From: Sweltsa coloradensis | Lineage: Eukaryota; Arthropoda; Insecta; Plecoptera; Chloroperlidae | Direction: 5' to 3' | Length of the DNA stretch: 64,000 nucleotides | Assembly: GCA_024449915.1 (NCBI GenBank) | Contig: JAMZAV010002010.1 | Location: forward strand, 227,584-291,583 | Notes under the pieces: model-generated | Told to the model about the DNA's origin: nothing | The model's input: the letters and a program-made list of their open reading frames with translations, nothing else | Database searches by the model: none | Shown here: piece by piece, positions 23,095-33,836 of the stretch | Layout: every line of letters starts with the position of its first letter | Position numbering within the stretch: the first letter of the stretch is position 1 | Made by a program: the position numbers and the translations under genes

Positions 23095-23872
23095 CTAGGA
23101 AAACGCTTAAGTCCCGCCGCGTTGTTGGATGAGCGTATTGGTGCATGGAGCTGCCATGTGTTATGCGGATTTTCTGTTGTTCTGTGAAAAAATTATTACT
23201 AAGTTCAAATTTTTTTTAATTTAATTTAAATTTAATAAAAAATAAACTTAAATTTTTAATTTTTTTTAATTATCGTAATTTTAAAAAAAGAAAAAAGAAA
23301 AAATTAGGATTTTTATAAGAAAAAATTATTCCGATTGCGCTCAAATTTCACACCAATATAAAAATTAATAAAATTAAGGTTCTGTGAAAAAATTATTACA
23401 ATAGGATCAAGCATGTAGGTGTAATAAGTAAAAAAATGGTTTTAAAAAAGAAAATACCACAAAGTTTCTATTTTCATTAGAAATAATTTTCGATTGTGCT
23501 CAAATTTCACATGAATATCTAAATTCATAAAATTAAGGTTCTGTGAAAAAATCATTGAATTCAGCTAAAGCATGTAGATAGTATAAGTAAAATAAATTAT
23601 CAAAAAAAGCGAAAAAAATCGCAAATCTGCGATTTTTATGAGAAATAATATTTTGATGGCGCTCAAAAACGTGGCAGTTCTAAGTTCAGAGATTTTGAAG
23701 CCTCCATAAAATTTCATCGCAATTGGAGTATCGGTTTAGTCGGAATCGTGCTAACAAACAGACAAAAATACAGAAAGAAAGAAAGAAAAAAAAAAAAACA
23801 TTCCGGATTTTTTTTCCAGTGTAGTGAAATGGAATCTTCGCTTCGCTCGCTACGCTCGCTTCGCTCATCCAA
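23095..23872 (-). mobile_element. Helitron-like element, family 1, inserted in a 5S spacer
   Basis: Read on the minus strand it starts TTGGATGAGCGAAGCGAGCG and ends ...ACGCGGCGGGACTTAAGC, then CGTTTTCCTAG. The 5S spacer resumes at CAATAAAAC. The interior includes an A-rich tract (minus-strand T-run) at 23777-23800 and the repeated AAGGTTCTGTGAAAAAAT segments. No coding capacity. Confidence 0.75.
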
Positions 23873-23994
23873 CAATAAAACAAAAAAACGATTTTTATGT
23901 CTTTTATACACAATACAACAAGTAAAGTTACATCATTACTCCATCACAATCCATCAGTAGCTCTTTAAAATTAAATTTTCGGCAAAAGTTTAAA

Positions 23995-24112
23995 GCCAAC
24001 GGCACGTGGTGTTCCCAAGCGGTCACCCATCCAAGTACTGACCACGCCCGATGTTGCTTAACTTCGGTGATCGGACGAGAACCGGTGTATTCAACATGGT
24101 ATGGCCGTTGAC
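23995..24112 (-). rRNA. 5S rRNA, unit 11
   Basis: Identical to the array consensus over 118 nt, directly after the first element block. Confidence 0.95.
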
Positions 24113-24310
24113 GAGTATTTCTTTCTGAGTACTGGAACATGAAAGGATTGCGACTCTATGCCATCACTAAACAATAAAATTAAAATTTCACAACAAAATA
24201 AACTATTTTTTATTTCTTTTACAGACAATACAACAAGTAAAGTAACATCATTTACTCTATCGCAATCCATCAGTAGCTCTTTAAAATTAAATTTTCGGCA
24301 AAAGTTTAAA

Positions 24311-24429
24311 GCCAACGGCACGTGGTGTTCCCAAGCGGTCACCCATCCAAGTACTGACCACGCCCTGATGTTGCTTAACTTCGGTGATCGGACGAGAACC
24401 GGTGTATTCAACATGGTATGGCTATTGAC
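24311..24429 (-). rRNA. 5S rRNA, unit 12
   Basis: 119 nt: one extra T (plus-strand CGCCCTGATG) in the middle of the gene, and GGCTATTGAC at the 5' end. The insertion lies in the internal promoter region. Confidence 0.85.
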
Positions 24430-24626
24430 GAGAATTCCTTTCTGTGTACTGCTACTTGAAGAGATTGCGACGCTATGCTATCACCTAAGAATAAAATTTA
24501 AAATTTTACAACAAAATGAACGATTTTTATGTCTTTTACACACAATACAACAAGTAAAGTAACATCATTACTCTATCACAATCCATCAGTAGCTCTTTAA
24601 AATTAAATTTTCGGCAAAAGTTTAAA

Positions 24627-24744
24627 GCCAACGGCACGTAGTGTTCCCAAGCGGTCACCCATCCAAGTACTGACCACGCCCGATGTTGCTTAACTTCGGT
24701 GATCGGACGAGAACCGGTGTATTCAACATGGTATGGCCGTTGAC
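24627..24744 (-). rRNA. 5S rRNA, unit 13
   Basis: 118 nt with one change near the 3' end (plus-strand CACGTAGTG for CACGTGGTG). Confidence 0.92.
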
Positions 24745-24940
24745 GAGTATTATTACTGTGTACTGCTACTTGAAGAGATTGCGACGCTATGCTATCACCT
24801 AACAATAAAATTAAAATATTACAACAAAATAAACGATTTTTATGTCTTTTACACACAATACAACAAGTAAAGTAACATCATTAACTCTATCACAATCCAT
24901 CAGTAGCTCTTTAAAATTAAATTTTCGGCAAAAGTTTAAA

Positions 24941-25058
24941 GCCAACAGCACGTGGTGTTCCCAAGCGGTCACCCATCCAAGTACTGACCACGCCCGATGT
25001 TGCTTAACTTCGGTGATCGGACGAGAACCGGTGTATTCAACATGGTATGGCCATTGAC
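24941..25058 (-). rRNA. 5S rRNA, unit 14
   Basis: 118 nt with two changes, one in each strand of the terminal region (plus-strand GCCAACAGC and CCATTGAC). Confidence 0.9.
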
Positions 25059-25256
25059 GAGTATTATTTTCTGTTTTTCTGTACTAGAAAAGATTGCGAC
25101 GCTATGCGTACACCTAACAATAAAATTAAAATATAACAACAAAATAAAAAAAGTTTTTTTTCTTTTACACACAATACAACAAGAAAAGAAACATCATTTA
25201 CTCAATCACAATTTTTCAGAAACTATTAAAAATTAAATTTTTGGCAAACGTTTAAA

Positions 25257-25374
25257 GCCAGCGGCACGTGGTGTTCTCAAGAGGTCACCCATCCAAGTAC
25301 TGACCACGCCCGATGTTGCTTAACTTCGGTGATCGGACGAGAACCGGTGTATTCAACATGGTATGGCCGTTGAC
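25257..25374 (-). rRNA. 5S rRNA, unit 15
   Basis: 118 nt with three changes towards the 3' end (plus-strand GCCAGCGG, TTCTCAAGAGG). Two lie in box C of the internal promoter. Confidence 0.88.
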
Positions 25375-25569
25375 GAGTATTTTACTGTGTACTGGTACTT
25401 GAAAAGATTGCGACGCTATGCTATCACCTAACAATAAAATTAAAATATTACAACAAAATAAACGATTTTTATGTCTTTTACACACAATACAACAAGTAAA
25501 GTAACATCATTAACTCTATCACAATCCATCAGTAGCTCTTTAAAATTAAATTTTCGGCAAAAGTTTAAA

Positions 25570-25687
25570 GCCAACGGCACGTGGTGTTCCCAAGCGGTCA
25601 CCCATCCAAGTACTGACCACGCCCGATGTTGCTTAACTTCGGTGATCGGACGAGAACCGGTGTATTCAACATGGTATGGCCGTTGAC
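25570..25687 (-). rRNA. 5S rRNA, unit 16
   Basis: Identical to the array consensus over 118 nt; the last unit before the second element block. Confidence 0.95.
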
Positions 25688-26070
25688 GAGTATTACTTAC
25701 TGTTTTTCCGTACTAGAAAAAATTGCGACGCTATGCGTACACCTAACAATAAAATTAAAATATTACAACAAAACAAAAAATGTTTTTTTTTCTTTTTAAA
25801 CGAGGGAGCGGAGCGACCGAGTGTCTCCATTCAACTCAAACGGCTCTCATTGTGATTCTGTCTGTCTGTCTGTACGTCGAAAATCAGCCGAACCGCTGAA
25901 CAGATTAAGCTGAAATTTTGAACAGACATCCGGTACAAGTATACTGAGAACTGTTAACAAAATCAGCTTGATCCATTGCGATTTAAGCCTACAATAAATA
26001 AAAATGTGATTTTTTAAATTATCGATAGCATTTGTTTTAGTAGCAGCTAGCGGAACGTAATTTGCGTGGC

Positions 26071-26140
26071 TTACATGGCACAGTGGTAAGCATTAAACCT
26101 ACCGCACGGAGGGTTGGGGTTCGATTCCCGTTAGTTCAAA
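26071..26140 (+). repeat. tRNA-like segment inside the family 2 element
   Basis: A perfect A-box word (TGGCACAGTGG, 26076-26086) and B-box word (GGTTCGATTCC, 26118-26128) are spaced 31 bp apart. A diverged partner lies at about 26735-26800 (GGTTCGATACC) in the second element copy, so the segment was carried along by the element. No full cloverleaf is drawn, so it is not called a tRNA gene. Confidence 0.6.
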
Positions 26141-26295
26141 CTTTTTTTATATTTTTACATCCACATATTATTTTTGAGGGGTGGTTAAATGGAAATAAAA
26201 ATTAGGTGATTTTGTTTCATCTTGGAAATTTGTTAATGTTTTACGCTAATACGTTTTGAACACGATTCGCATTTTAAATGTTTCAATTTAAATAA

Positions 26296-26473
26296 CTAGG
26301 GAAACGCCAAATTCGTTGTTAAACGAGTGAGTGAGCCATGTGTTGAGTACTCGGTATCAATCCCCATGCTGGGCTCGATCCAGCCTTAGGTATAGGGGAG
26401 GAAAGGGGATGTTCCCGGGTACTCAACACTTGGCTCACTCACTCGTTTAACAACGACTTTGGCGTTTCCCTAG
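26296..26473. repeat. Fold-back of two family 2 3' ends
   Basis: CTAGGGAAACGCC...GTTAAACGAGTGAGTGAGCC is mirrored by GGCTCACTCACTCGTTTAAC...GGCGTTTCCCTAG. Arms are about 60 bp and the centre about 55 bp. The same arrangement recurs at 55386-55680. Confidence 0.8.
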
Positions 26474-27160
26474 TTAAACGAGGGAGCGGAGCGACTAAGT
26501 GTCTCCATTCAACTCAAACGGCTCTCATTCTGTGATTCTGTCTGTCTGTACGTCGAAAATCAGCCGAACCGCTGAACAGATTGCGCTGAAATTTTAAACA
26601 GACATCCGGTACAAGTTTACTGAGAACTGTTAACAAAATCAGCTTGATCCATTGCGATTTAAGCCTACAATAAATAAAAATGTGATTTTTAATAATATCA
26701 ATGGCATTTGTTTCGTAGCAGTTAGCGGGACGAGGTTGACTTGGCCTGGTAACCATTTAGCCTACCGCACGGATGGATGGGGTTCGATACCCACCAGTTC
26801 TAACTTTTTTATATTTTAACACCCACATATTATTTTTGAGGGGTGTTAAATGGGAAATAAAAATTAGGTGATTTTGTTTTACCTTGGAAAATTTTGTTAA
26901 TGTTTCACGCTAATACGTTTTGAATACGATTCGCATTTTGAATGTTCAATTTAAATAATTATTGTGGCAAGCAGAGTGAGTTCCTGTAAGGTGACCAGAC
27001 GGTCCGGTTTTGGAAGTCAAAACACTTGGCTAACTCACTCGTTTAACAACGACTTTGGCGTTTCCCTAGTATACACAATACAACAAGTAAAGTAACATCA
27101 TTAACTCTATCACAATCCATCAGTAGCTCTTTAAAATTAAATTTTCGGCAAAAGTTTAAA

Positions 27161-27278
27161 GCCAACGGCACGTGGTGTTCCCAAGCGGTCACCCATCCAA
27201 GTACTGACCACGCCCGATGTTGCTTAACTTCGGTGATCGGACGAGAACCGGTGTATTCAACATGGTATGGCCGTTGAC
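27161..27278 (-). rRNA. 5S rRNA, unit 17
   Basis: Identical to the array consensus over 118 nt, directly after the second element block. Confidence 0.95.
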
Positions 27279-27475
27279 GAGTATTTGTTACTGTGTACTG
27301 GTACTTGAAAAGATTGCGACGCTATGCTATCACCTAACAATAAAATTAAAATATTACAACAAAATAAACGATTTTTATGTCTTTTACACACTATACAACA
27401 AGTAAAGTAACTTCATTTACTCTAACACAATCCATCAGTAGCTCTTTAAAATTAAATTTTCGGCAAAAGTTTAAA

Positions 27476-27593
27476 GCCAACGGCACGTGGTGTTCCCAAG
27501 CGGTCACCCATCCAAGTACTGACCACGCCCGATGTTGCTTAACTTCGATGATCGGACGAGAACCGGTGTATTCAACATGGTATGGCCGTTGAC
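27476..27593 (-). rRNA. 5S rRNA, unit 18
   Basis: 118 nt with one change (plus-strand TTCGATGAT for TTCGGTGAT). Confidence 0.92.
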
Positions 27594-27786
27594 GAGTATT
27601 TCGCACTGTGTACTGGTACTTGAAAAGATTGCGACGCTATGCAATCACCTAACAATAAAATTAAAATATTTCAACAAAAAAACGATTTTTATGTATTTTA
27701 CACACAATACAAAAAAAGTAACATTATTAACTCTTACACAATGCATCAGTAGCTCTTTAAAATGAAATTTTCGGCAAAAGTTTAAA

Positions 27787-27904
27787 GCCAACGGCACGTG
27801 GTGTTCCCAAGCGGTCACCCATCCAAGTACTGACCACGCCCGATGTTGCTTTACTTCGGTGATCGGACGAGAACCGGTGTATTCAACATGGTATGGCCGT
27901 TGAC
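27787..27904 (-). rRNA. 5S rRNA, unit 19
   Basis: 118 nt with one change (plus-strand GCTTTACTT for GCTTAACTT). Its two flanking spacers share private variants. Confidence 0.92.
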
Positions 27905-28097
27905 GAGTATTTCTCACTGTGTACTGGTACTTGAAAAGATTGCGACGCTATGCAATCACCTAACAATAAAATTAAAATATTTCAACAAAAAAACGATTTT
28001 TATGTATTTTACACACAATACAAAAAAAGTAACATTATTAACTCTTACACAATGCATCAGTAGCTCTTTAAAATAAAATTTTCGGCAAAAGTTTAGA

Positions 28098-28214
28098 ATC
28101 AATGCACGTGGTGTTCACAAACGGTCACCCATCTAAGTACGGACCACGCCCGATGTTACTTAACTTCGATGATCGGACGAGAACCGACGTATTCAACATG
28201 GTATGGCCGTTGAC
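28098..28214 (-). pseudogene. 5S rRNA, unit 20 (strongly diverged)
   Basis: 117 nt. Changes cluster in the 3' half, including box C (plus-strand ATCAATGCACG, TTCACAAACGG, CATCTAAGTACGGACC), with more at GTTACTT, TTCGATG and ACCGACG. The terminal helix cannot form well, so it is probably a pseudogene. Confidence 0.75.
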
Positions 28215-28411
28215 GAGTATCATTTACTGGGTACTGGTACTTAAAACGATTGCGACGCTAAACTATCACCTAACAAATAAATTAAAATATTTCAACAAAA
28301 AAAACGATTTTATTGTCCTTTACACACAATACAACAAGTAAAGTTACATCATTAACTCTATCACAATCCATCAGTAGCTCTTTAAAATTAAATTTTCGGG
28401 AAAAGTTTAAA

Positions 28412-28530
28412 GCCAGCGGCACGTGGTGTTCCCAAGCGGTCACCCATCCAAGTACTGACCACGCCCGATGTTGCTTATCTTCGGTGATCGGACGAGAACC
28501 GGTGTATTCAACCATGGTATGGCCGTTGAC
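28412..28530 (-). rRNA. 5S rRNA, unit 21
   Basis: 119 nt: one inserted C (plus-strand CAACCATGG) and two substitutions (GCCAGCGG, GCTTATCTT). Confidence 0.85.
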
Positions 28531-28729
28531 AAGCTTTCTTTGCTGTGTACTGCTACATGAAAAGATTGCGACTCTATGCAATCACCCAACAATAATAATA
28601 CAATATTAAAATAAAATAAACGATCTTTATGTCTTTTATAAACACAATACAACAAGTAAAGTAACATCATTAATTGTATCGCAATCCATCAGCAGCTCAT
28701 TAAAATTAAATTCTCGGCAAAAGATTAAA

Positions 28730-28847
28730 GCCAACGGCACGTGGTGTTCCCAAGCGGTCACCCATCCAAGTACTGACCACGCCCGATGTTGCTTAACTTC
28801 GGTGATCGGACAAGAACCGGTGTATTCAACATGGTATGGCCGTTGAC
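28730..28847 (-). rRNA. 5S rRNA, unit 22
   Basis: 118 nt with one change (plus-strand GGACAAGAACC for GGACGAGAACC). Last unit before the third element block. Confidence 0.92.
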
Positions 28848-28953
28848 AAGCGTGACTTACTGTGTACTGGTACTTGAAAAGATTGCGACGCTATGCTATC
28901 ACTTTCAAAAAAATTAAATTATTACAACAAAAACGATTTTATGTCTTTTACAC

Positions 28954-30430
28954 CTAGGAAAACGCTAAAGTCCCACCGCGTTGATGGATGAGCGGTTTTT
29001 TGTAAGTTTTTTGTTTGCGTTTTTTGCGTTTGTTTGCACTTTTCCTTTGCAAGTGCTTTTTGAATGCATTGTAGGTGATTGTTGTCAAGTTTCTATTGTT
29101 ACTTGTTTTTTTGGATGAGCATAGCGAGCGTAGCGAGCGAAGCGAAAACTTCAATTTCACTGACCCCCCAAAAAAATTTAGCTCCAATGTTTTTTTTTTT
29201 TTTTTTTTTTTTTTTTTTCCTGTCTGTTTGTTCGCTCGATTCCGGGCAAACGGCATATGCGATCTTGATGAAAATTTGAGGGGACCTTCGTTTTCTCTGA
29301 ACTTAGAGGTGTATTGTTTTTGGGTACAATCGAAGAAATATTTCACATGAATATCGTACTTTTACGATTTTTTTTCGATTTTTAGTGCGATATTTTCGTC
29401 ACATTTGGGCCGATTCTGACCAAACGGGTGGGGCTACAACGTTCATATTTCACATGGACATTAAGATTATGGTGTTGAAGTACCCTTTTAAAGAAAAAGT
29501 TGAAAAAGTTATCTAGAATCCATAGAAATAAAGGTTTTAATATGAGTTTTTCGATTTTTAGTGCGATATTTTCGTCGCATTCGGACCGATTGTGACCAAA
29601 CGGGTGGGGCTACAACGTTCATATTTCACATGGACATTAAGGTTATGGTGATGTAGTACCTTTTGAAAGAAAAAGTTGAAAAAGTTAGCTGTAATCTATA
29701 GAAATAAAGGTTTTAATATGAGTTTTTTTACTTTAAGTGCGATATTTTCGTCACATTTAGGCCGATTTTGACCAAACGGGTGGGGCAACAACGTTCATAT
29801 TTCACATGGACATTACGGTTATGGTGATGTAGTACCTTTTGTAAGAAAAAGTTGCAAAAGTTGACAAAGTTAGCCAGAATGCATAGAAATAAAGGTTTTA
29901 AAATGTGTTTTTTGTGAGGTTTATAATAACAACTAACAAGAAACAATTGAAACTTGACAACAGTCACCTACAATGCATTCACAAAGCACTTGCAAAGGAA
30001 AAGTGGTCCCACGCAAACTAAAAACTTACAAAAACGCTCATCCATCAACGCGGCGGGACTTTAGCGTTTTCCTAGTCTTTAAAAGGTACTACATCACCAT
30101 AACCTTAATATCCATGTAAAATATGAAAATTGTAGCCCCACCCGTTTTGGTCAGAATCGGCCCAAATGTGAAGAAAATATCGCACTAAAAATCGAAAAAA
30201 ATCGTAAAAGTACGATATTCATGAGAAATATTTCTTCGATTGTACCCAAAAACAATACACCTCTAAGTTCAGAGAAAACGAAGGTCCCCTCAAATTTTCA
30301 TCAAGATCGCATATGCCGTTTGCCCGGAATCAAGCGAACAAACAGACGAAAAAAAAAAAAAAAAAAAAAGATAAATTTTTTGGGGGGTCAGTGAAATTGA
30401 AGTTTTCGCTTCGCTCGCTACGCTCATCCA
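28954..30430 (-). mobile_element. Family 1b Helitron-like element, split by a second copy
   Basis: The minus-strand element has its 3' end at 28954-29108 (CTAGGAAAACGC... on the plus strand) and its 5' part at 30076-30430 (ends ...CTACGCTCATCCA). The two pieces are separated by a complete plus-strand copy. The 5S spacer is cut at TTTTACAC / ACAATACAAC with no duplication. Confidence 0.75.
29108..30075 (+). mobile_element. Family 1b Helitron-like element nested in the previous one
   Basis: Starts TTGGATGAGCATAGCGAGCG and ends with inverted CGCTCATCC (30030-30038), hairpin AACGC...GCGTT and CCTAG. The interior holds three diverged repeats of about 180 bp (GTGCGATATTTTCGTC, GGTGGGGCTACAACGTTCAT, CATGGACATTA). 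The T-run at 29190-29218 is a simple-sequence tract. Confidence 0.75.
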
Positions 30431-30517
30431 ACAATACAACAAGTAAAGTTACATCATTAACTCTATCACAATCCATCAGTTGCTCTTTGAAAATTAAATT
30501 TTCGGCAAAAGACTATA

Positions 30518-30635
30518 GCCAACGGCACGTACTGTTCCCAAGCGGTCACCCATCCAAGTACTGACCACGCCCGATGTTGCTTAACTTCGGTGATCGGACG
30601 AGAACCAGTGTATTCAACATGGTATGGCCGTTGAC
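30518..30635 (-). rRNA. 5S rRNA, unit 23
   Basis: 118 nt with changes at plus-strand CACGTACTG and GAACCAGTG. First unit after the third element block. Confidence 0.9.
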
Positions 30636-30829
30636 AAGTATTACTTACTGTGTACTGGTACTTGAAAAGATTGCGACGCTATGCTATCACCTAACAATAA
30701 AATTAAAATATTACAAAAAAAAAACGATTTTTATGTCTTTTACACACAATACAACAAGTAAAGTAACATCATTAACTCTCACAATACATCAGTAGCTTTT
30801 TAAAATTAAATTTTCGGCAAAAGTTTCAT

Positions 30830-30947
30830 GCTAACGGCACGTGGTGTTCCCAAGCGGTCACCCATCCAAGTACTGACCACGCCCGATGTTGCTTAACTTC
30901 GGTGATCGGACGAGAACCGGTGTATTCAACATGGTATGGCCGTTGAC
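30830..30947 (-). rRNA. 5S rRNA, unit 24
   Basis: 118 nt with one change in the terminal helix (plus-strand GCTAACGG for GCCAACGG). Confidence 0.92.
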
Positions 30948-31140
30948 GAGTATTTCTTACTGTGTACTGCTAGTTGAAAAGATTGCGACGCTATGCTATC
31001 ACCTAACAATAAAATTAAAATATTACAAAAAAAACGATTTTTATGTCTTTTATACACAATACAACAAGTAAAGTTACATCATTACTCCATCACAATCCAT
31101 CAGTAGCTCTTTAAAATTAAATTTTCGGCAAAAGTTTAAA

Positions 31141-31258
31141 GCCAACGGCACGTGGTGTTCCCAAGCGGTCACCCATCCAAGTACTGACCACGCCCGATGT
31201 TGCTTAACTTCGGTGATCGGACGAGAACCGGTGTATTCAACATGGTATGGCCGTTGAC
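31141..31258 (-). rRNA. 5S rRNA, unit 25
   Basis: Identical to the array consensus over 118 nt. It is the most upstream gene of the array, and its 5' spacer runs on to about 31421. Confidence 0.95.
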
Positions 31259-31424
31259 GAGTATTTCTTACTGTGTACTGGTACTTGAAAAGATTGCGAC
31301 GCTATGCTATCACCTAACAATAAAATTAAAATATTACAACAAAATAAACGATTTTTATGTCTTTTACACAATAAACAAGTAAAGTAACATCATTAACTCT
31401 ATCACAATCCATCAGTAGCTCTTA

Positions 31425-32012
31425 ATAAAAATGAATTGTAGATAACCTTGAACAATGAACATGGATGTTACCCAGGCAAATGAACAACCCGTATGTACCT
31501 ATTGCACTTTTAACGACCATGTAGTTTTTTGTGCGCGATCACTGATCACCAATTTTATTTTTTTCTGAAACGCATTATTCATATCTCATTTCTTTTATCA
31601 AATGGGCAATGCCATAGCTGGTTCGTCCGGATTCTCCGCCAGGATCGCATGATCGGGGTTCGGTCACAGGACTCTTTACATTGTGGTTCGTGTGGAACTT
31701 ACACATGACGGTGACCAAACGTCGATCGTTCTGCACTCTGGTGGGAAATCTGCCTTACACTACATCAATAATGCACTGTTGTCAAAATGTTGTACTATTT
31801 TATCAACGTCCAGATAACTGTGACCAAACCCCGATCCTACTGCGCTTAGTTTGACCATTGTCTTACGTTGGTCACTGCGCACTGCACAGAATAGGCGCTC
31901 CACGCTAAGAAAGCAGTTGCGCGCGCTTTTAACGGGTGAATTGTAGCCATTCAGCAGGCCCCAATTTAAAATATCGATCTTTGATTGGCCCGTCGAAAGC
32001 GCGCGCATCTGC

Positions 32013-32046
<34 letters not shown>

Positions 32047-32291
32047 CTTTGTTAGAAGACCGGTCTTATGTTTCTATTAGCACATTGACGGGTGATGAAA
32101 GTACACGAAATTTTGTATCAATGTACTTTATTAATGCAAAATAACATTATATACAGGCCAAATTGTGTATTTTATATACAAAATCAGATGTTTTGCGCTC
32201 TGTGCAAGTCAGTGAGGTACGGGGCGACTCCAAAGAAGCTCAGCCGAGAGAATCTTTCGTGTATGATTGTGTGGTTCCCCTCTTTGTTCAT
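31425..32291. other. No gene recognised; small hairpin and (AT)n run
   Basis: Between the 5S array and CRAL-TRIO gene A. Two features stand out: a hairpin with arms GCGCGCGCTTTTAACGGG (31919-31936) and CCCGTCGAAAGCGCGCGC (31989-32006), and an AT dinucleotide run at 32016-32043. Confidence 0.5.
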
Positions 32292-33836
32292 TTAATCTAC
32301 GTTAAGTTTTCTAAAAGACCCAACAATCATGGACTCCTCGTGTTCAGTTTCACGTATCGTGATACGTTCTACCTCCAGGACCGCGTCACGTTTAGCCAAG
32401 AGCTCCTCTCTCCACTTGTCTGAAACAAAATTACCTCTAAATGTAACAGATGCACAGATAATGTATTACACATCCGAGATAACATGTTGTGAGCATTAAC
32501 ACGGTCGTATACATACGAGACAAGTTTTTTACAATGAATAAATACATTCAAAATCGTTTGTCCGGCATATCCTGCGAACCCACACACACCATGGCAAACA
32601 TGAGGCATTTATTTATGGTAAAAACAGTAAATTATAAATCATTTTCAACACCAAATTCACCGCTTTTGGTCAGAACAATACCAAAGATGCATATAAGTTC
32701 CACCATAAACACCTGCCTCAGAATTCTCATAACTACATTTTATTGTAATCTGCAATTCTTTTACGCGATCCTAGAGAACCTAAATAATATTAACTACGTT
32801 ACTCGCTGTCCCACACCCAAATTTTTTAAAATATAAGGGGGAAGAGAGATTGAGCTTTCAACTAAATGTTTAATTATTTTCACCACCGATGCACCGCTTT
32901 TGTGAATAATAAAAACTTATTTTTTACTTTTATGTTCACCTCAAATACCTGCCTCTGACTATGGCCTATTTTTTGATTCCCGTAACAACATTTTGGGACT
33001 TCAGAGGTTGTTTAGGAAGGATATGCAAATTGAGAAAACAATTCCACATAGAAACAATGACTTCTTAATTCTTATAGAATTATAGAATCCTTGTTAGTGC
33101 AATATTTTGCTAATTTTGATTTCGAGTTGATGGTCAAAAAAGGAAATAAATTAAACTTTTATTTTTCACTTACCGACCATTTCAGAAAGAGGCATTGTCC
33201 CGCCATATTCTTTAGGGAGGCAATTTGGATTTACGTGTTGATGCAATTCTTGAAGTGACCTGTGAAACTTAAGAAAATTTTGTTGATAAACAGGCCTACA
33301 TTCAGTTTGTTTATTGTACGCACTTTCAAATTTAATTGTAAGTATTTTATTAATTAAATCGTTAAGACTTCGTGGAAAAAGCATTAGTTGAAGTGGCAGC
33401 ATTAAGTACCTGGGAAGTTTGTTGACAAAATATGCAAAGGTGATTAGGAAACTGACAACTAGGATACTCAAGCAGAAGGATGAGAACTAAATCTGCTTTG
33501 GAACGAGTTATTTCAACAGAGATGCATCAACGCATACTTCATACACATACTAACGTGCAGTAACGTGGACAGTTGGAGCAAAGGTAGAGTCAGCTGAAGG
33601 TGGCATCAAATATCAAGTTAACTCACATTTCATGTAAGTATCACAGTTTAATTAAACAACCATGATAAGGAAATAAAAATTACCGCACGCACATGAATTA
33701 TCATTCCATCTACTGAAAAAAATTACTTAAGAGTATTATTTGTTTGCTAAGCCATTCAATGTGAAAATAAATTAAGTTTTACATTCTTACCTTCAGCTTT
33801 TCACGCACCTTGCGCGACAGACATTTCAAGGCCATA

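Larger units (their letters stand above)
25797..27069 (+). mobile_element. Block of family 2 Helitron-like elements inserted in a 5S spacer
   Basis: Three parts. 25797-26295 starts TTAAACGAGGGAGCGGAGCG. 26296-26473 is a fold-back made of two 3' ends. 26474-27069 starts TTAAACGAGGGAGCGG and ends with inverted CTCGTTTAA, hairpin AACG...CGTT and TCCCTAG before T. The 5' parts of pieces 1 and 3 are close copies (CAGCCGAACCGCTGAACAG, CAGACATCCGGTACAAG). The spacer sequence is interrupted at TCTTTT / TATACACAATAC with at most one base duplicated. Confidence 0.75.
20097..31424 (-). repeat. 5S rDNA tandem array: 25 units, about 11.3 kb, period 307-318 bp
   Basis: Each unit has a 118-nt 5S gene on the minus strand and an AT-rich spacer of about 195 bp. 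In the spacer a T-run (CTTTTGCC), 6-12 bases past the 3' end of the gene, is a plausible pol III stop. The array is split by element blocks at 23095-23872, 25797-27069 and 28954-30430. The outermost left unit is truncated. The right end stops inside the spacer word CAGTAGCTCTT at about 31421. Units nearest the edges and around 28.1 kb are the most diverged, as expected when homogenisation is weaker at array ends and beside insertions. Confidence 0.95.

Noticed and set aside
28954..30075. A single cut-and-paste transposon with 145-bp terminal inverted repeats
   Set aside because: The right flank continues as the missing half of a reverse element up to 30430, so a nested pair explains it better.
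20371..31382. Many repeated open frames on both strands across the 5S array (60-190 codons)
   Set aside because: They are translations of the 5S gene and its spacer, repeated in each unit; the RNA gene explains the conservation.
20097..31424. CRISPR-like or satellite interpretation of the regular repeats
   Set aside because: The repeated core is the complete 5S rRNA with its terminal helix and internal promoter; the context is a eukaryotic nuclear genome.
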